NCBI GenBank assembly: GCA_050953285.1
Contig: JBMNMK010000002.1
Location: 124,001 to 188,000 of the forward strand
DNA length: 64,000 nucleotides
Direction: 5' to 3'
Origin: Olsenella_K sp050953285
Lineage (GTDB): Bacteria > Actinomycetota > Coriobacteriia > Coriobacteriales > Atopobiaceae
The notes beneath the pieces were generated by a model that worked only from the letters and a program-made list of their open reading frames with translations, ran no database searches and was not told the DNA's origin. The position numbers were made by a program, and so were the translations under genes. Every line of letters starts with the position of its first letter. Position 1 is the stretch's first letter. Below, one piece after another: positions 42,089 through 50,400 of this stretch.

Positions 42089-42177
42089 GTTTGTCGTAAG
42101 TCACATCTATGGCAGCAGAGAGCAGCCACGAGCACTATAGACTCACGCACACAGCCCCGATTGTGAAGGGATGGGAC

Positions 42178-42951
42178 ATGACAAAGACACTTACGGTCAC
42201 CAATCTGGTGAAAGTCTATGGTGGAGAAGGCTTAAGAAGCAAGACGCAGGCACTCAATGGAGTGAGCTTTGATATAGAGCAAGGCGAGTTCACGGCAATC
42301 ATGGGGCCTTCTGGTTCAGGCAAATCGACGCTGCTCAACTGCATTGCCACCATCGACAAGCCAACGTCGGGAAGCATTGTGATCGACGGTGTAGACGCGG
42401 CTCACATGCGCTCAAAAGACCTGGCGCGCTTTCGCCGTGAGCGCCTGGGCTTTATCTTTCAAGACTCCAATCTCTTGGATACGCTTACCTGCAGAGAGAA
42501 TATTGCACTGCCGCTGACCATAGGACATGCCAACGTGGCACGCATTGAGGCGGCGGTCGAAGCCATTGCCTATGCGCTTAAAGTCGAGAAGGTCTTGGAC
42601 AAGTACCCCTACCAAATCTCCGGCGGCCAGCGCCAGCGCGTTGCAGCATGCCGCGCGCTTGTGGCAAACCCGGCGCTGGTCTTGGCAGACGAGCCAACAG
42701 GTGCGCTTGACTCCAAGAACTCCCGCACGCTCCTGGAGCGCTTTGAAGCGCTAAATCTCCAGCAGGATGCCACCATCCTCATGGTGACGCACGACTCGTT
42801 TGCTGCAAGTTTTTGTCGCCGTGTGCTCTTTATCCGCGATGGCCAGCTCTTCACGGAAATCAGGCGTGGCGACATGAGTAGAAGAGATTTCTTTGACCGC
42901 ATCATGGAAGTGGTGGCAACCATCGGTGGGGGTGAAGACCATGTTGCTTAA
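42178..42951 (+). CDS. bceA: BceA-type ABC transporter ATPase
   Basis: This 257-residue ATPase has Walker A MGPSGSGKST, the LGFIFQDSNLLDTLTCRENIALPL Q-loop region typical of BceA/MacB-type proteins, signature ISGGQRQRV, Walker B LVLADEPTGALD and H-loop VTHD. With BceB it would free lipid II-cycle intermediates from antimicrobial peptides such as bacitracin. The start at ATG 42178 follows AAGGGATGG; the frame is open further upstream through the promoter. Its end overlaps bceB by 11 bases. Confidence 0.92.
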   Translation: MTKTLTVTNLVKVYGGEGLRSKTQALNGVSFDIEQGEFTAIMGPSGSGKSTLLNCIATIDKPTSGSIVIDGVDAAHMRSKDLARFRRERLGFIFQDSNLLDTLTCRENIALPLTIGHANVARIEAAVEAIAYALKVEKVLDKYPYQISGGQRQRVAACRALVANPALVLADEPTGALDSKNSRTLLERFEALNLQQDATILMVTHDSFAASFCRRVLFIRDGQLFTEIRRGDMSRRDFFDRIMEVVATIGGGEDHVA

Positions 42952-45055
42952 GCTGGCACTGGGCAATGTGAGAAGGTCTGCTCGGGATTACGCCCTCTAC
43001 TTTGTGACGCTGACCTTGGGCGTTGCGGTTTTTTATGCGTTCAATACCATCTCAGACCAAGCGCAGTTCTTATCGGAATCTGCAAGTCTTATGGTCCAGT
43101 TCATTGGCAGAGGCATCACCGGTGTGACGGTGTTTCTGGCGCTCATCATGGGTTTTCTCATGGTATATGCCAACAATTACCTGGTCAAAAGGCGTAAGCG
43201 CGAGCTCGGCCTGTATCAGGTGCTGGGAATGACCCGCCGTCAGGTGTCCATCATTTTGACGCTTGAGACCTTGGTGGCCTCGGTTGGCTCGCTCATTGTG
43301 GGCTTTCTGGTGGGCATGGTGCTGTCTCAGATTCTGGTGTTTGTGACAGCGGCCCTGTTCAACGAGGTCGTGCGCAATTTCACCTTCAAGATTTCCGAGC
43401 ATGCCATCGTCTTTACGCTCATCTGCTACGCCCTCATATTTGTTGTGATGCTCATCTTTAATCTCATCTCTATCTCCAAGGTAAGCCTCACAGAGCTCAT
43501 GGGTTCTGAGCGCACAAATGAGCAGGTCAAGGTGAGGTCTTTGCCAGCTACTATCATCTTGGGAGCAGCAGGTATTGTGCTTATGGCCTGGGCATATGTG
43601 AGGCTTACCAAAGATGGCTTGCCTGTAATGTCGCTCGACCAGTACGGAGCGTTTCTCATCACAACGCTCATGGTGAGCGTGGGCACCCTTGCCTTTTTCT
43701 ATGCGCTTTCTGGCATCTTGCTGCGCTTGGGCATGAGCAGAAAAGCTCACTATTTGCGCGGCATCAATATGTTTACCATACGCCAGCTGGCAAGCCGCAT
43801 CAACACGGTTTCTGTCTCCATGGGTGTGGTCTCCCTGGTGCTCTTTTTGGCCATAACCATTTCCTCCAGCGGCTTTGGCTTCCAGAAGGTGTTCACTACC
43901 AATCTGGAGGTGGCGGCACCCTATGATGCCACGATCTCTGCCATGTATGTCCAAGATGCAGACGGCGCACAAAGCGTTGAGCGCCAGGATCTCCAACAGC
44001 TCTTAGTTGCAAAGAATGACCAGCTGAGAGGTGTTATCAAGGGGAGTGCCCAGATAGACACCTACTATGCATATCTCTTTGAAGGCCAAGAAGCGCTCAG
44101 CATGTCCGCACTTGCCAAGGCAAGCAATCAGCCGCTGCCAAAAAGCATGCAGGCCATGGCCGATGAGGGCATTGACCCCGCTCTATATGTGATGGATGCC
44201 AGCAGTTTTAATGCAATCCAGCGCTTGCAGGGCGCAGAGGAGATAGAGCTCAACGACAACGGCTATCTCTTTCTTGTCAACAATGCAGAGGATAACGAGA
44301 AGATCCTCCAGGCGGCGCTCGACCATCACGTGGAGATCATGCTTGCCGGCCATGCGCTCACACCTGCCACATCCAGCGTCATTACCGGCGTACGCGCGAC
44401 CTACGAGGACAACATCATTCCCAGCAACACTGGCACCATCGTTGTGCCTGATAGCGTGATAGCCGATGCCAAGGTGAATCCCTCAGACTCTACACTGGCT
44501 TTGAACTATGCCGTGTCAACCCAAGAGGGCGATAAGGTCGTGAACCAGTTGGCCGAACTTGAGTCCACATCCATCGTCCAGACGCCAAAGGACGGTCGTC
44601 TCCTTCTTTATCAGGTGTTTACCAAAACGGCTGCGGTTCAGGGCTCAGCGGGTGTTGGCGCAATTGCGGCATATCTGGCTATCTACATTGGATTTGTGCT
44701 GGTCGTAGCATGTGCAGCAATTCTGGGTGTCCAGCAGATTTCTGCTGCAAGCGACGCAGCGGCAAATTACCGGCTGCTCTCTGAGATTGGTGTTCCTCGA
44801 GAGATGGAGCTCAAAAGTCTCCGCCGCCAGGTTGGTTTCTCGTTTGCGCTGCCCTTGGTTGTTGCTCTGGCACATGCGGCATGTGCGCTGGTACAGGTGA
44901 TGAACGTGATCAAGCTGTTCAGTGGGTCGGGAATTATTGTCTATACCGTGGTTTCCGTGGTGGTATTTGTGGGCATCTACCTCATGTATTTTGCGGTGAC
45001 CTATGTGATGGCACGCGGGATTGTTACCGCTCGAACCCAGATGGTGCGCGCGTAG
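42941..45055 (+). CDS. bceB: BceB-type FtsX-family permease
   Basis: This 704-residue membrane protein has the BceB layout: about ten helices, an N-terminal MLLKLALGNVRRSARDYALYFVTL, FtsX-type triples (KRRKRELGLYQVLGMTRRQV), and a large extracytoplasmic domain of about 200 residues (about 330-560) between helices 7 and 8. The external domain senses the peptide and signals to the kinase. With a broken kinase gene the signalling loop may not work (inferred). It converges on the DUF1905 gene with a 17-bp gap. Confidence 0.92.
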   Translation: MLLKLALGNVRRSARDYALYFVTLTLGVAVFYAFNTISDQAQFLSESASLMVQFIGRGITGVTVFLALIMGFLMVYANNYLVKRRKRELGLYQVLGMTRRQVSIILTLETLVASVGSLIVGFLVGMVLSQILVFVTAALFNEVVRNFTFKISEHAIVFTLICYALIFVVMLIFNLISISKVSLTELMGSERTNEQVKVRSLPATIILGAAGIVLMAWAYVRLTKDGLPVMSLDQYGAFLITTLMVSVGTLAFFYALSGILLRLGMSRKAHYLRGINMFTIRQLASRINTVSVSMGVVSLVLFLAITISSSGFGFQKVFTTNLEVAAPYDATISAMYVQDADGAQSVERQDLQQLLVAKNDQLRGVIKGSAQIDTYYAYLFEGQEALSMSALAKASNQPLPKSMQAMADEGIDPALYVMDASSFNAIQRLQGAEEIELNDNGYLFLVNNAEDNEKILQAALDHHVEIMLAGHALTPATSSVITGVRATYEDNIIPSNTGTIVVPDSVIADAKVNPSDSTLALNYAVSTQEGDKVVNQLAELESTSIVQTPKDGRLLLYQVFTKTAAVQGSAGVGAIAAYLAIYIGFVLVVACAAILGVQQISAASDAAANYRLLSEIGVPREMELKSLRRQVGFSFALPLVVALAHAACALVQVMNVIKLFSGSGIIVYTVVSVVVFVGIYLMYFAVTYVMARGIVTARTQMVRA

Positions 45056-45072
45056 GCCAACCAAGCAAGGCG

Positions 45073-45672
45073 CTACAACCCCAGGATCTTCTCGACTGAT
45101 TTGCCTTTGGCAAGGTCATCCACGAGTTTGTCCAGCACGCGCATGCGATGCATGGTGGGATCTTCCACCTCTGCTACAGCAACGCCGCAGACCTTGCCAC
45201 CAATGTTTTGAGCTGCGGGATTGTAGGTGGGCGCCTGGTCAAGCCAGTCGGCATAGGACACGTTGCGGGCGTTGGTGATCTTTTCGGGCGCGTAGCCTGT
45301 GAGCCATTGCACCACCTGGATAAACTCTTCCGTGTTCCGGCCTTTTTTCTCGGCCTTGGCGCGCAGCATATCAAGGTATGTGGAGGCCTCGCCGTCGATC
45401 TGCGCGCATGCAAACTCCACGTGGACGCTGTCGCCCGGCTGCTTGCCAATAGCTGCGCGGATATCCTTTTTGAGGCCGATCACGTAGTCTTTGGTGCCGT
45501 CGTCGTTCTTGGAGGAGACAATGCTTCCCTCGTAGGGGTGCTCATCAAAGCGCGCGTGCACCTTGATGCGGCCAGCGCCAAAGGTGCGCGGCAGGTCGTA
45601 GGGCACAAAGACAAAAGCGCCGTCGATGCCATCGACCTTTTGTATGGTGGCGTCAAATGCGTAGGTCTTCAT
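45073..45672 (-). CDS. DUF1905-DUF2200 fusion protein
   Basis: This 199-residue cytoplasmic protein joins two known small families. Residues 1-85 are DUF1905 (FDATIQKVDGIDGAFVFVPYDL, then GSIVSS and IGLKKDIRAAIGKQPGDSVHVEF). Residues about 95-199 are DUF2200-like (KAEKKGRNTEEFIQVVQWLTGYAPEKI, NPAAQNIGGKVCGVAVAEVEDPTMHRMRVLDKLVDDLAKGKSVEKIL). The two usually occur as separate genes. AGGAGG lies before the ATG. Neither domain has an established reaction; DUF1905 proteins carry a possible bacteriocin-protection neighbour (YdeI/OmpD-like) in other genomes. Confidence 0.8.
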   Translation of the reverse strand: MKTYAFDATIQKVDGIDGAFVFVPYDLPRTFGAGRIKVHARFDEHPYEGSIVSSKNDDGTKDYVIGLKKDIRAAIGKQPGDSVHVEFACAQIDGEASTYLDMLRAKAEKKGRNTEEFIQVVQWLTGYAPEKITNARNVSYADWLDQAPTYNPAAQNIGGKVCGVAVAEVEDPTMHRMRVLDKLVDDLAKGKSVEKILGL

Positions 45673-45688
45673 GCTGCTGATGTCCTCC

Positions 45689-45716
45689 TAAAAAGAAGGG
45701 CCAACGCGTGGCCCTT
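45689..45716 (-). terminator. Terminator of the TetR gene
   Basis: AAGGGCCA (45696-45703) and TGGCCCTT (45709-45716) form a perfect 8-bp stem; on the minus strand CTTTTT follows. The T-run ends just before the ribosome site of the DUF1905-DUF2200 gene. Confidence 0.8.
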
Positions 45717-45723
45717 GTGGCTC

Positions 45724-46395
45724 TTATCGGTCCGCTGCATCTAGCTGCAACAAGAAGAGATTTGCCTCTCTCATCTCATGGGAGATGGTGTCGTCTGCTA
45801 ATGAGTAATCTGTCCTCTTTATCAGCTGGTCGAGAAGGACTTGGAAATAAGCAATGGTTAAGGAATTGATCAAATCTAGCTTCTCTGACTTCAAGATGCC
45901 GCTTGCAACCAATGGCTTGAGCATGGCAAGGTTTCTGTCTGCCAGCCTACCGGCGCTCAGCATCTCCAGCACAGAATCTGAAATGTTGGCAAGCTGCTCC
46001 GGGTAGATGCTGTAATAGAACGAAACAGCCTCATTGAGCGGCGTCGAATGCTCCTCAAAGAAGAGGTGATGGTACACATCAGGACGAACGCTGGCATGGC
46101 GCGAGAAGAGCGTCCAGGAGTAGAGGTATGCCTCTATCTCACCCATGCGCTGGATGCTGGAGTTGGCCAGCATGCGGCAATAATCCTCAAGATAGCCGAT
46201 GGATGCCAGCGTGATGAGCGTATCTACATCCTTGAAGTACAAGTAGAGCGTTGCGCTGTTATAGCCTGCATTAGCTGCCACTTTGCGGATGGAAACGCCG
46301 TTTACCCCCTCGGCGTCAATGATGCCGCGGGTTGCATCCAAAAATGTCGTGATAATCTCATTGCGCTGCTCTTCGGTATATTTGTTGCGTCCCAT
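45724..46395 (-). CDS. TetR/AcrR-family regulator
   Basis: This 223-residue protein has a TetR helix-turn-helix (IITTFLDATRGIIDAEGVNGVSIRKVAANAGYNSATLYLYFKDVDTLI) and an all-helical ligand domain. GGCGGAGGA precedes ATG 46395; seven codons upstream in frame are not needed. A perfect inverted repeat lies 20 bp upstream of the start, consistent with self-repression. No efflux or enzyme gene is directly attached, so its wider target is unknown. Confidence 0.88.
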   Translation of the reverse strand: MGRNKYTEEQRNEIITTFLDATRGIIDAEGVNGVSIRKVAANAGYNSATLYLYFKDVDTLITLASIGYLEDYCRMLANSSIQRMGEIEAYLYSWTLFSRHASVRPDVYHHLFFEEHSTPLNEAVSFYYSIYPEQLANISDSVLEMLSAGRLADRNLAMLKPLVASGILKSEKLDLINSLTIAYFQVLLDQLIKRTDYSLADDTISHEMREANLFLLQLDAADR

Positions 46396-46416
46396 GATCC
46401 TCCGCCTCTGCAGCAT

Positions 46417-46450
46417 TTCGATATGTTTAAACGCTATGTATCATATCGAA
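46417..46450. promoter_or_regulatory. Inverted repeat, probable TetR operator
   Basis: TTCGATATG (46417-46425) and CATATCGAA (46442-46450) are perfect complements with a 16-base spacer. The spacer begins with the palindrome GTTTAAAC (46425-46432). It lies just upstream of tetR. Confidence 0.65.
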
Positions 46451-46568
46451 CTGAGTAACAATAATCACATTCACTAATCAACATGCGCACCGTGAATGCT
46501 ATCCAAGATTCTTATAGTTTGCAACTTTGTTGAAGCGTAGCTTGCGTGCCCATGAGAAAGACGTACAG

Positions 46569-46592
46569 GTTTTGCAATCATTTATGCAAAAC
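46569..46592. terminator. Hairpin downstream of the XpaC-family gene
   Basis: GTTTTGCA (46569-46576) and TGCAAAAC (46585-46592) form a perfect 8-bp stem with loop ATCATTTA. It is the only clear hairpin between the convergent/adjacent genes; T-content of the arms may assist termination. The gap 46396-46658 has no gene. Confidence 0.4.
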
Positions 46593-46658
46593 AGTCAGCA
46601 GGGCGCAAGCTGGCCGGCGCTGGGTGCCGGCGGCGTAGGCCATCGCCGCGCGCTCAGG

Positions 46659-47822
46659 CTACTCGCTGAGGCCGTCTTGCTTGAGCATCGTTTGGATGGT
46701 ATCCAGATCACTTTTGATATCAAGCGTGCGCGAGCTCGTGAGACCCCTGCAGATGTTTTCGAAGGCATCGCTGATTTTGCCAAGCGATGTTGCCAACTGG
46801 TTTTTGAGGTCTTGCTCTTCTGGGGTGAGCTCATCCAGTTTGAGGAGCTCCGCATAGGCGTTTATGAGCTTTACGGACGTGGGCAGGTAGTAAGACGCAA
46901 ACATGCCGAGTTTAGTCAGGTATTCGGGGTGGTTATGGGCCATGCTTCCAATGCGATCTGCCTGCGCTATAGTAGACGTAACTTCAGAAGGAACGCTGTC
47001 GCCCATGCTTGTGAGGCACTCATGTGCCTCTGCAAGGTTGGTATCAATTTCCTGCATGAGCTCCTTATCTTGTGGTGAAAGCTCAGGCTCCTGCTTCTTT
47101 GTGGCAAGTTGCAGCTCGTATTCTTGCCAGAGCGCATCAGAGATGAAAAACGTCGTGCCGTCAGAAGAGAGATGTCCTTCTGGAATCCATTCTCGCTTGA
47201 CATATTCTGCCAGGTACTTTACGGCTTTCTTCTGCTTGATGCCATGCTTCATGGCGAGGTCTTTTATGGTGATAGCGGGCTCTTTGAGAAGGGTCTTTCT
47301 TATTTTGGAGTAGGCATTGACCAGTCGCGATTCTGACACAATAAATCTGACTGCACGATCTGCGCCAAAGCCAGATCCTCCTGCCAAGGTAAGATATGCC
47401 AGGCTTGAGAGAAGGGACGCAGCACGTGTGGTGGCGTAGAGTCCAAACAGGCATATGTACAAGCATGGCAAAATCGCACTTGCTACAACAATGATTTTTA
47501 TCCAGGACCGTGAGGTGATATCGGTGCGAGCAAGATAGCGCTCGTTGGGGGAGGTCTTGTCAAACTGTTTTGCCCAATCGGCAAATGCGCTGGATGCCGT
47601 CGAAATTCCTTGCATCACGCCCGACAGGATGCCGCCGGCCGCTCTGCCCGCCACGACCGCAGTGTCCATGAGGTCAGAGACAGCCTCGACAAATTCATCG
47701 TTGGCAATGTTGAAGTTATCGTCGTGACCGTCGGGCCTGCCGGGGCCATGCGGTCCGCCGTGCCCGAGGTGGTCTTTCGGCTCGTCAGGTCTGTGCCGTG
47801 CGTGTCTGTCAGTGTCTGGCAT
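46659..47822 (-). CDS. XpaC-family membrane protein (5-bromo-4-chloroindolyl phosphate hydrolysis protein)
   Basis: This 387-residue protein has a His/Asp/Gly-rich start (HARHRPDEPKDHLGHGG), a helical part, two membrane helices at about 107-150 (IKIIVVASAILPCLYICLFGLY and SLLSSLAYLTLAGGSGFG), and a helix-turn-helix-like segment (ITIKDLAMKHGIKQKKAVKYL). The C-terminal domain (about 250-387) has the XpaC pattern GSMAHNHPEYLTKLGMFASYYLPTSVKLINAYAEL. The true role of XpaC proteins is not known; they often sit beside TelA-type toxic-anion-resistance genes. AGGAGCAG precedes the ATG. Confidence 0.8.
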   Translation of the reverse strand: MPDTDRHARHRPDEPKDHLGHGGPHGPGRPDGHDDNFNIANDEFVEAVSDLMDTAVVAGRAAGGILSGVMQGISTASSAFADWAKQFDKTSPNERYLARTDITSRSWIKIIVVASAILPCLYICLFGLYATTRAASLLSSLAYLTLAGGSGFGADRAVRFIVSESRLVNAYSKIRKTLLKEPAITIKDLAMKHGIKQKKAVKYLAEYVKREWIPEGHLSSDGTTFFISDALWQEYELQLATKKQEPELSPQDKELMQEIDTNLAEAHECLTSMGDSVPSEVTSTIAQADRIGSMAHNHPEYLTKLGMFASYYLPTSVKLINAYAELLKLDELTPEEQDLKNQLATSLGKISDAFENICRGLTSSRTLDIKSDLDTIQTMLKQDGLSE

Positions 47823-47951
47823 CGATCTGCTCCTGGTGCTCCGCGGTTGCTGCTACGCACTTTGCGCTACGTACGTCTAGTTTATACCTGGGCGAGAAGA
47901 ACATGGCAGTTGAAAGGGTGCTTTGCAGCGGTTGCGCAGCCTCACTTTTCA

Positions 47952-48092
47952 CACTTCTCCATGAACCGTCGTTTTCTGCCACGTTTGCCCAGGCAAGCTT
48001 TTGGGAAACCGACGGTTCATGGAGGTTTGTGCGTAAACACAACGGTTCATGGAGAAGTGTGCGGTGATCGAACGGTTCGTGGTGATTTGTAA
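47952..48092 (+). repeat. Intergenic repeat array, 30-bp period, with one inverted unit
   Basis: GGTTCATGG at 48014 and 48044 and GGTTCGTGG at 48074 are exactly 30 bp apart and match the three units at 15.66 kb in order and detail. A fourth unit lies inverted at 47952-47971. It can pair with the 48044 unit over about 20 bases. The gap 47823-48113 between the XpaC-family gene and its upstream neighbour holds only this and one GGGCGAGAA motif (47890). Confidence 0.88.
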
Positions 48093-48113
48093 GGCAGCAA
48101 AGCCACCGATGGG

Positions 48114-48908
48114 TCATTTCCGGGCAGACAAGAGCTTGGCCGCTGCGGCCGCATGCGCATCGCGCGCGGTACTTTCCTGTAAGAGCAGAGCCCGCGCCGA
48201 CTGCATGATGACCTGGCGCTCTTCCAGAAGAGCCCCATCAGCAAAAGGCCGCTGCAGCTGTTCTATCCGCTTGTGCGCCTTGAGGGAGCGGTCAAGCTGT
48301 GGGATGAGCTGCGTGATGGTCTGCATAAGCACATCGAGCGTTTTCTTGTCAGTATCTATCACCAGCCGCACCGCGACCGCGCTCATGTCAGCTACCTGCT
48401 TTGATGCCGCAAGTTCATCTGCTCTCTGCAAGAGGCGCTCCGCCAAGGGATGATCGGCATAAGCCTGGTTGGCCAGTTGTGCCGCAAGGGAGAATGTCGC
48501 AAGTGCCCGGGCAAGAATGTCCAGCTGAGAGGCCGAGTTTTCCAGCATGCTCACATGTTTCAGGAGCTGTACCTGCTTGAGCTTGAGGGCAAGTGAGATG
48601 CGCTCAAGGTCGTCAGGGGCGGGCGTAGGTGTCCTGCCGCCAGACGCATCCGGCGCTTGTGCCCAGCTCTCCAGCAAAGATGTGGCCTCGCCGGCGCCAG
48701 CAGATACCCCGGCTTTCAACGTGCGATACGCTTCATCAACCGTGCGCGCTACGTCCCGCCGTTTGGCTTCCCCAAAGCCTGAGATGCCAAGCGGGGTAAG
48801 CTCAATCGTCTGCGCCAGCGCCGCTGCATCGGCTGCGCTGCTCGCCCCCGCGGCGCCGGTTGCGTCCGCTGCGTCGTCGAGGTTGGTGTAGTTGCTTATC
48901 TGTGTCAC
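48114..48908 (-). CDS. Helical protein, possibly TelA-like (toxic anion resistance)
   Basis: This 264-residue protein is largely helical: LPSSL-like N-part with ELTPLGISGFGEAKRRDVARTVDEAYRTL, then LALKLKQVQLLKHVSMLENSASQLDILARALATFS, and VIDTDKKTLDVLMQTITQLIPQLDRSLKAHKRI near the end. Long helices with a 'L..H...L......LD.L' pattern and placement beside an XpaC-family gene suggest a divergent TelA relative, but the core TelA motifs are not clear. I prefer the GTG start at 48908, which follows AAAGGAGT; an in-frame ATG at 48935 is possible. Confidence 0.6.
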   Translation of the reverse strand: MTQISNYTNLDDAADATGAAGASSAADAAALAQTIELTPLGISGFGEAKRRDVARTVDEAYRTLKAGVSAGAGEATSLLESWAQAPDASGGRTPTPAPDDLERISLALKLKQVQLLKHVSMLENSASQLDILARALATFSLAAQLANQAYADHPLAERLLQRADELAASKQVADMSAVAVRLVIDTDKKTLDVLMQTITQLIPQLDRSLKAHKRIEQLQRPFADGALLEERQVIMQSARALLLQESTARDAHAAAAAKLLSARK

Positions 48909-49107
48909 GTGCGACTCCTTTGGTTTCTCGCCCATTATCGCACGATGCGCGCGCCACGCGCAGGTAGACGGGGGAGCGAGCCCTCGGCGCGCCGCTCGCA
49001 GCTTATCTTTTGGAACACCATTTCATCAGTCTTAAAATGAAACAACATGAATATACGCTCAACGGGTGCTGCGTCAGCAGCATGCTGCACGGCGCCAGGA
49101 GGACGCA

Positions 49108-49740
49108 ATGGACAGCGCATCGCAAAACGCAACGCAAAGTGCATCGCAAAGTGCATCGCAACAGACGATGCGTGCCTATACCAGGCAAGTTATCCCCATG
49201 TGGGAGGAGCTTCAGCGCACTGGCCGCTACTATGTGCGAGAAGAATACGTGCGCGAGAAAAACGACACGATAGCGGACTACTATCTGGAGCTGTATCGCT
49301 GGGCCACGGCGGCCTCCAAGCGGCATGGCGCACAGGTGCCAGAAGGGCTGACGCTTCCCATCTGGCTGTCGTTGACCGAGGCCCAGCGCCTGCGGCCCTC
49401 GGCCGATACCGTCTCGCTCACGCTGGATATTCCGCGCGAGAGCATGTGCATCATCGACTACAACAAATGGGGCTATAGGGTCAACGATTGGTACGTGCCG
49501 CTGGATTCAGCGGACGAGGATCGGCACAACGCGGCCCTCAAACAGCGTGGCATTGTGAATGAGGCGCAGCTCATCATGGGCGAGCAGGGCAATTTCTATC
49601 CGGATATCAAGCGAAAGATCATCGCGTCGTGGGACAGGGTGTTTGAGCCCAACGAGGACATGAATCAAAACGTCGGCATATGCTGGGAAATCGTGCCAGA
49701 GTGGATTGTTGAGGCGGTGGTGGGCAATGGAGAACAGTAG
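49108..49740 (+). CDS. DUF3841-family protein (first of two)
   Basis: This 210-residue cytoplasmic protein fits DUF3841: an early aromatic/charged segment (YTRQVIPMWEELQRTGRYYVREEYV), a 'LPIWLSLTEAQRLRP' loop, LTLDIPRESMCIIDYNKWGYRVNDWYVP, and a C-terminal NVGICWEIVPEWIVEAV. A low-complexity start rich in SASQ precedes it. AGGAGG lies before ATG 49108. Its stop overlaps the next gene, a paralogue, by 14 bases, so they are co-translated. The family function is unknown. Confidence 0.72.
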   Translation: MDSASQNATQSASQSASQQTMRAYTRQVIPMWEELQRTGRYYVREEYVREKNDTIADYYLELYRWATAASKRHGAQVPEGLTLPIWLSLTEAQRLRPSADTVSLTLDIPRESMCIIDYNKWGYRVNDWYVPLDSADEDRHNAALKQRGIVNEAQLIMGEQGNFYPDIKRKIIASWDRVFEPNEDMNQNVGICWEIVPEWIVEAVVGNGEQ

Positions 49741-50323
49741 TGCCCAGAATCAATCGGAGAGCATTATCTTGTGGGCTAGCCAGGCACCTGTGGTGATAGA
49801 CACCATCAGGCGCACGGGTACAACACATGTGAAAAAAGAGTTCATCCAGGCAAAATACGGAGACGCTGCCTGGTCGTTTGAGACCGCGTACGCATTTTTC
49901 AGGCAGGGGGCAGAAGCCAAGGTGGCGCGTCCCAAGGAGGCGGAATCTGCCATTTGGGCATATCGGCGCCAGGCGTATAGCTATCCATCTCCTGGTTTCT
50001 ACTCCCTCATGCTCGAGGTGCCAAGAGACCAGTGCGTGCTCTTTGACCTGCGCGTTTGGAACAAAATCCTGAGCCTTCGCTACGTAGGCGACTCGCGTCA
50101 AGACGAGCGCGCCTTTGACAAAGAGCTCGAGCGCCAAGGCATCAAGAACCCGGCCGAAATCTTCTCTACGCCGTTTTACCCGCTGCTCCGCCGTCGCGTC
50201 ACAGATTCGTGGCAAAAGCTCTTCACTTCCGCCGAGACGTGCGAAGAAGACTACCTCCAGGCCGGCCTGTGGGAGATCCGCGCGGAGTGGATCAAGCAGT
50301 GCGTCCTGGTAGAGGAGCTCTAG
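49727..50323 (+). CDS. DUF3841-family protein (second of two)
   Basis: This 198-residue protein is a divergent paralogue of the preceding one: LWASQAPVVIDTIRRTGTTHVKKEFI, then AESAIWAYRRQAYSYPSPGFYSLMLEVPRDQCVLFDLRVWNKILS, and YLQAGLWEIRAEWIKQCV at the end. The shared order W..Q/.., (I/P)W, L.(L/V)(D/E)(I/V)PR, WE(I)..EW identifies the pair. Start at ATG 49727. A duplicated gene pair with overlapping ends suggests the two form a hetero-complex (inferred). Confidence 0.72.
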   Translation: MENSSAQNQSESIILWASQAPVVIDTIRRTGTTHVKKEFIQAKYGDAAWSFETAYAFFRQGAEAKVARPKEAESAIWAYRRQAYSYPSPGFYSLMLEVPRDQCVLFDLRVWNKILSLRYVGDSRQDERAFDKELERQGIKNPAEIFSTPFYPLLRRRVTDSWQKLFTSAETCEEDYLQAGLWEIRAEWIKQCVLVEEL

Positions 50324-50330
50324 CAGGCAA

Positions 50331-50400
50331 GAAGTGCTGCGCCGCCCAGGCGCCGTCGGGCGAGAAGTGCTGCGCTCACGTGCCGTCAGCGGGCGAGAAT
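50331..50400 (+). repeat. Imperfect 33-bp tandem duplication carrying GGGCGAGAA
   Basis: GAAGTGCTGCGC is followed by GCCGTC and GGGCGAGAA in two adjacent units, with GGGCGAGAA at 50358 and 50391, 33 bp apart. The second unit runs into the 3' end of the convergent glycosyltransferase gene. Confidence 0.7.

Noticed and set aside
47952..48092. CRISPR-like array (regular 30-bp period)
   Set aside because: The 30-bp period covers repeat and 'spacer' together; the variable parts are only about 10 bases and are shared with the array at 15.66 kb. There are no cas genes.
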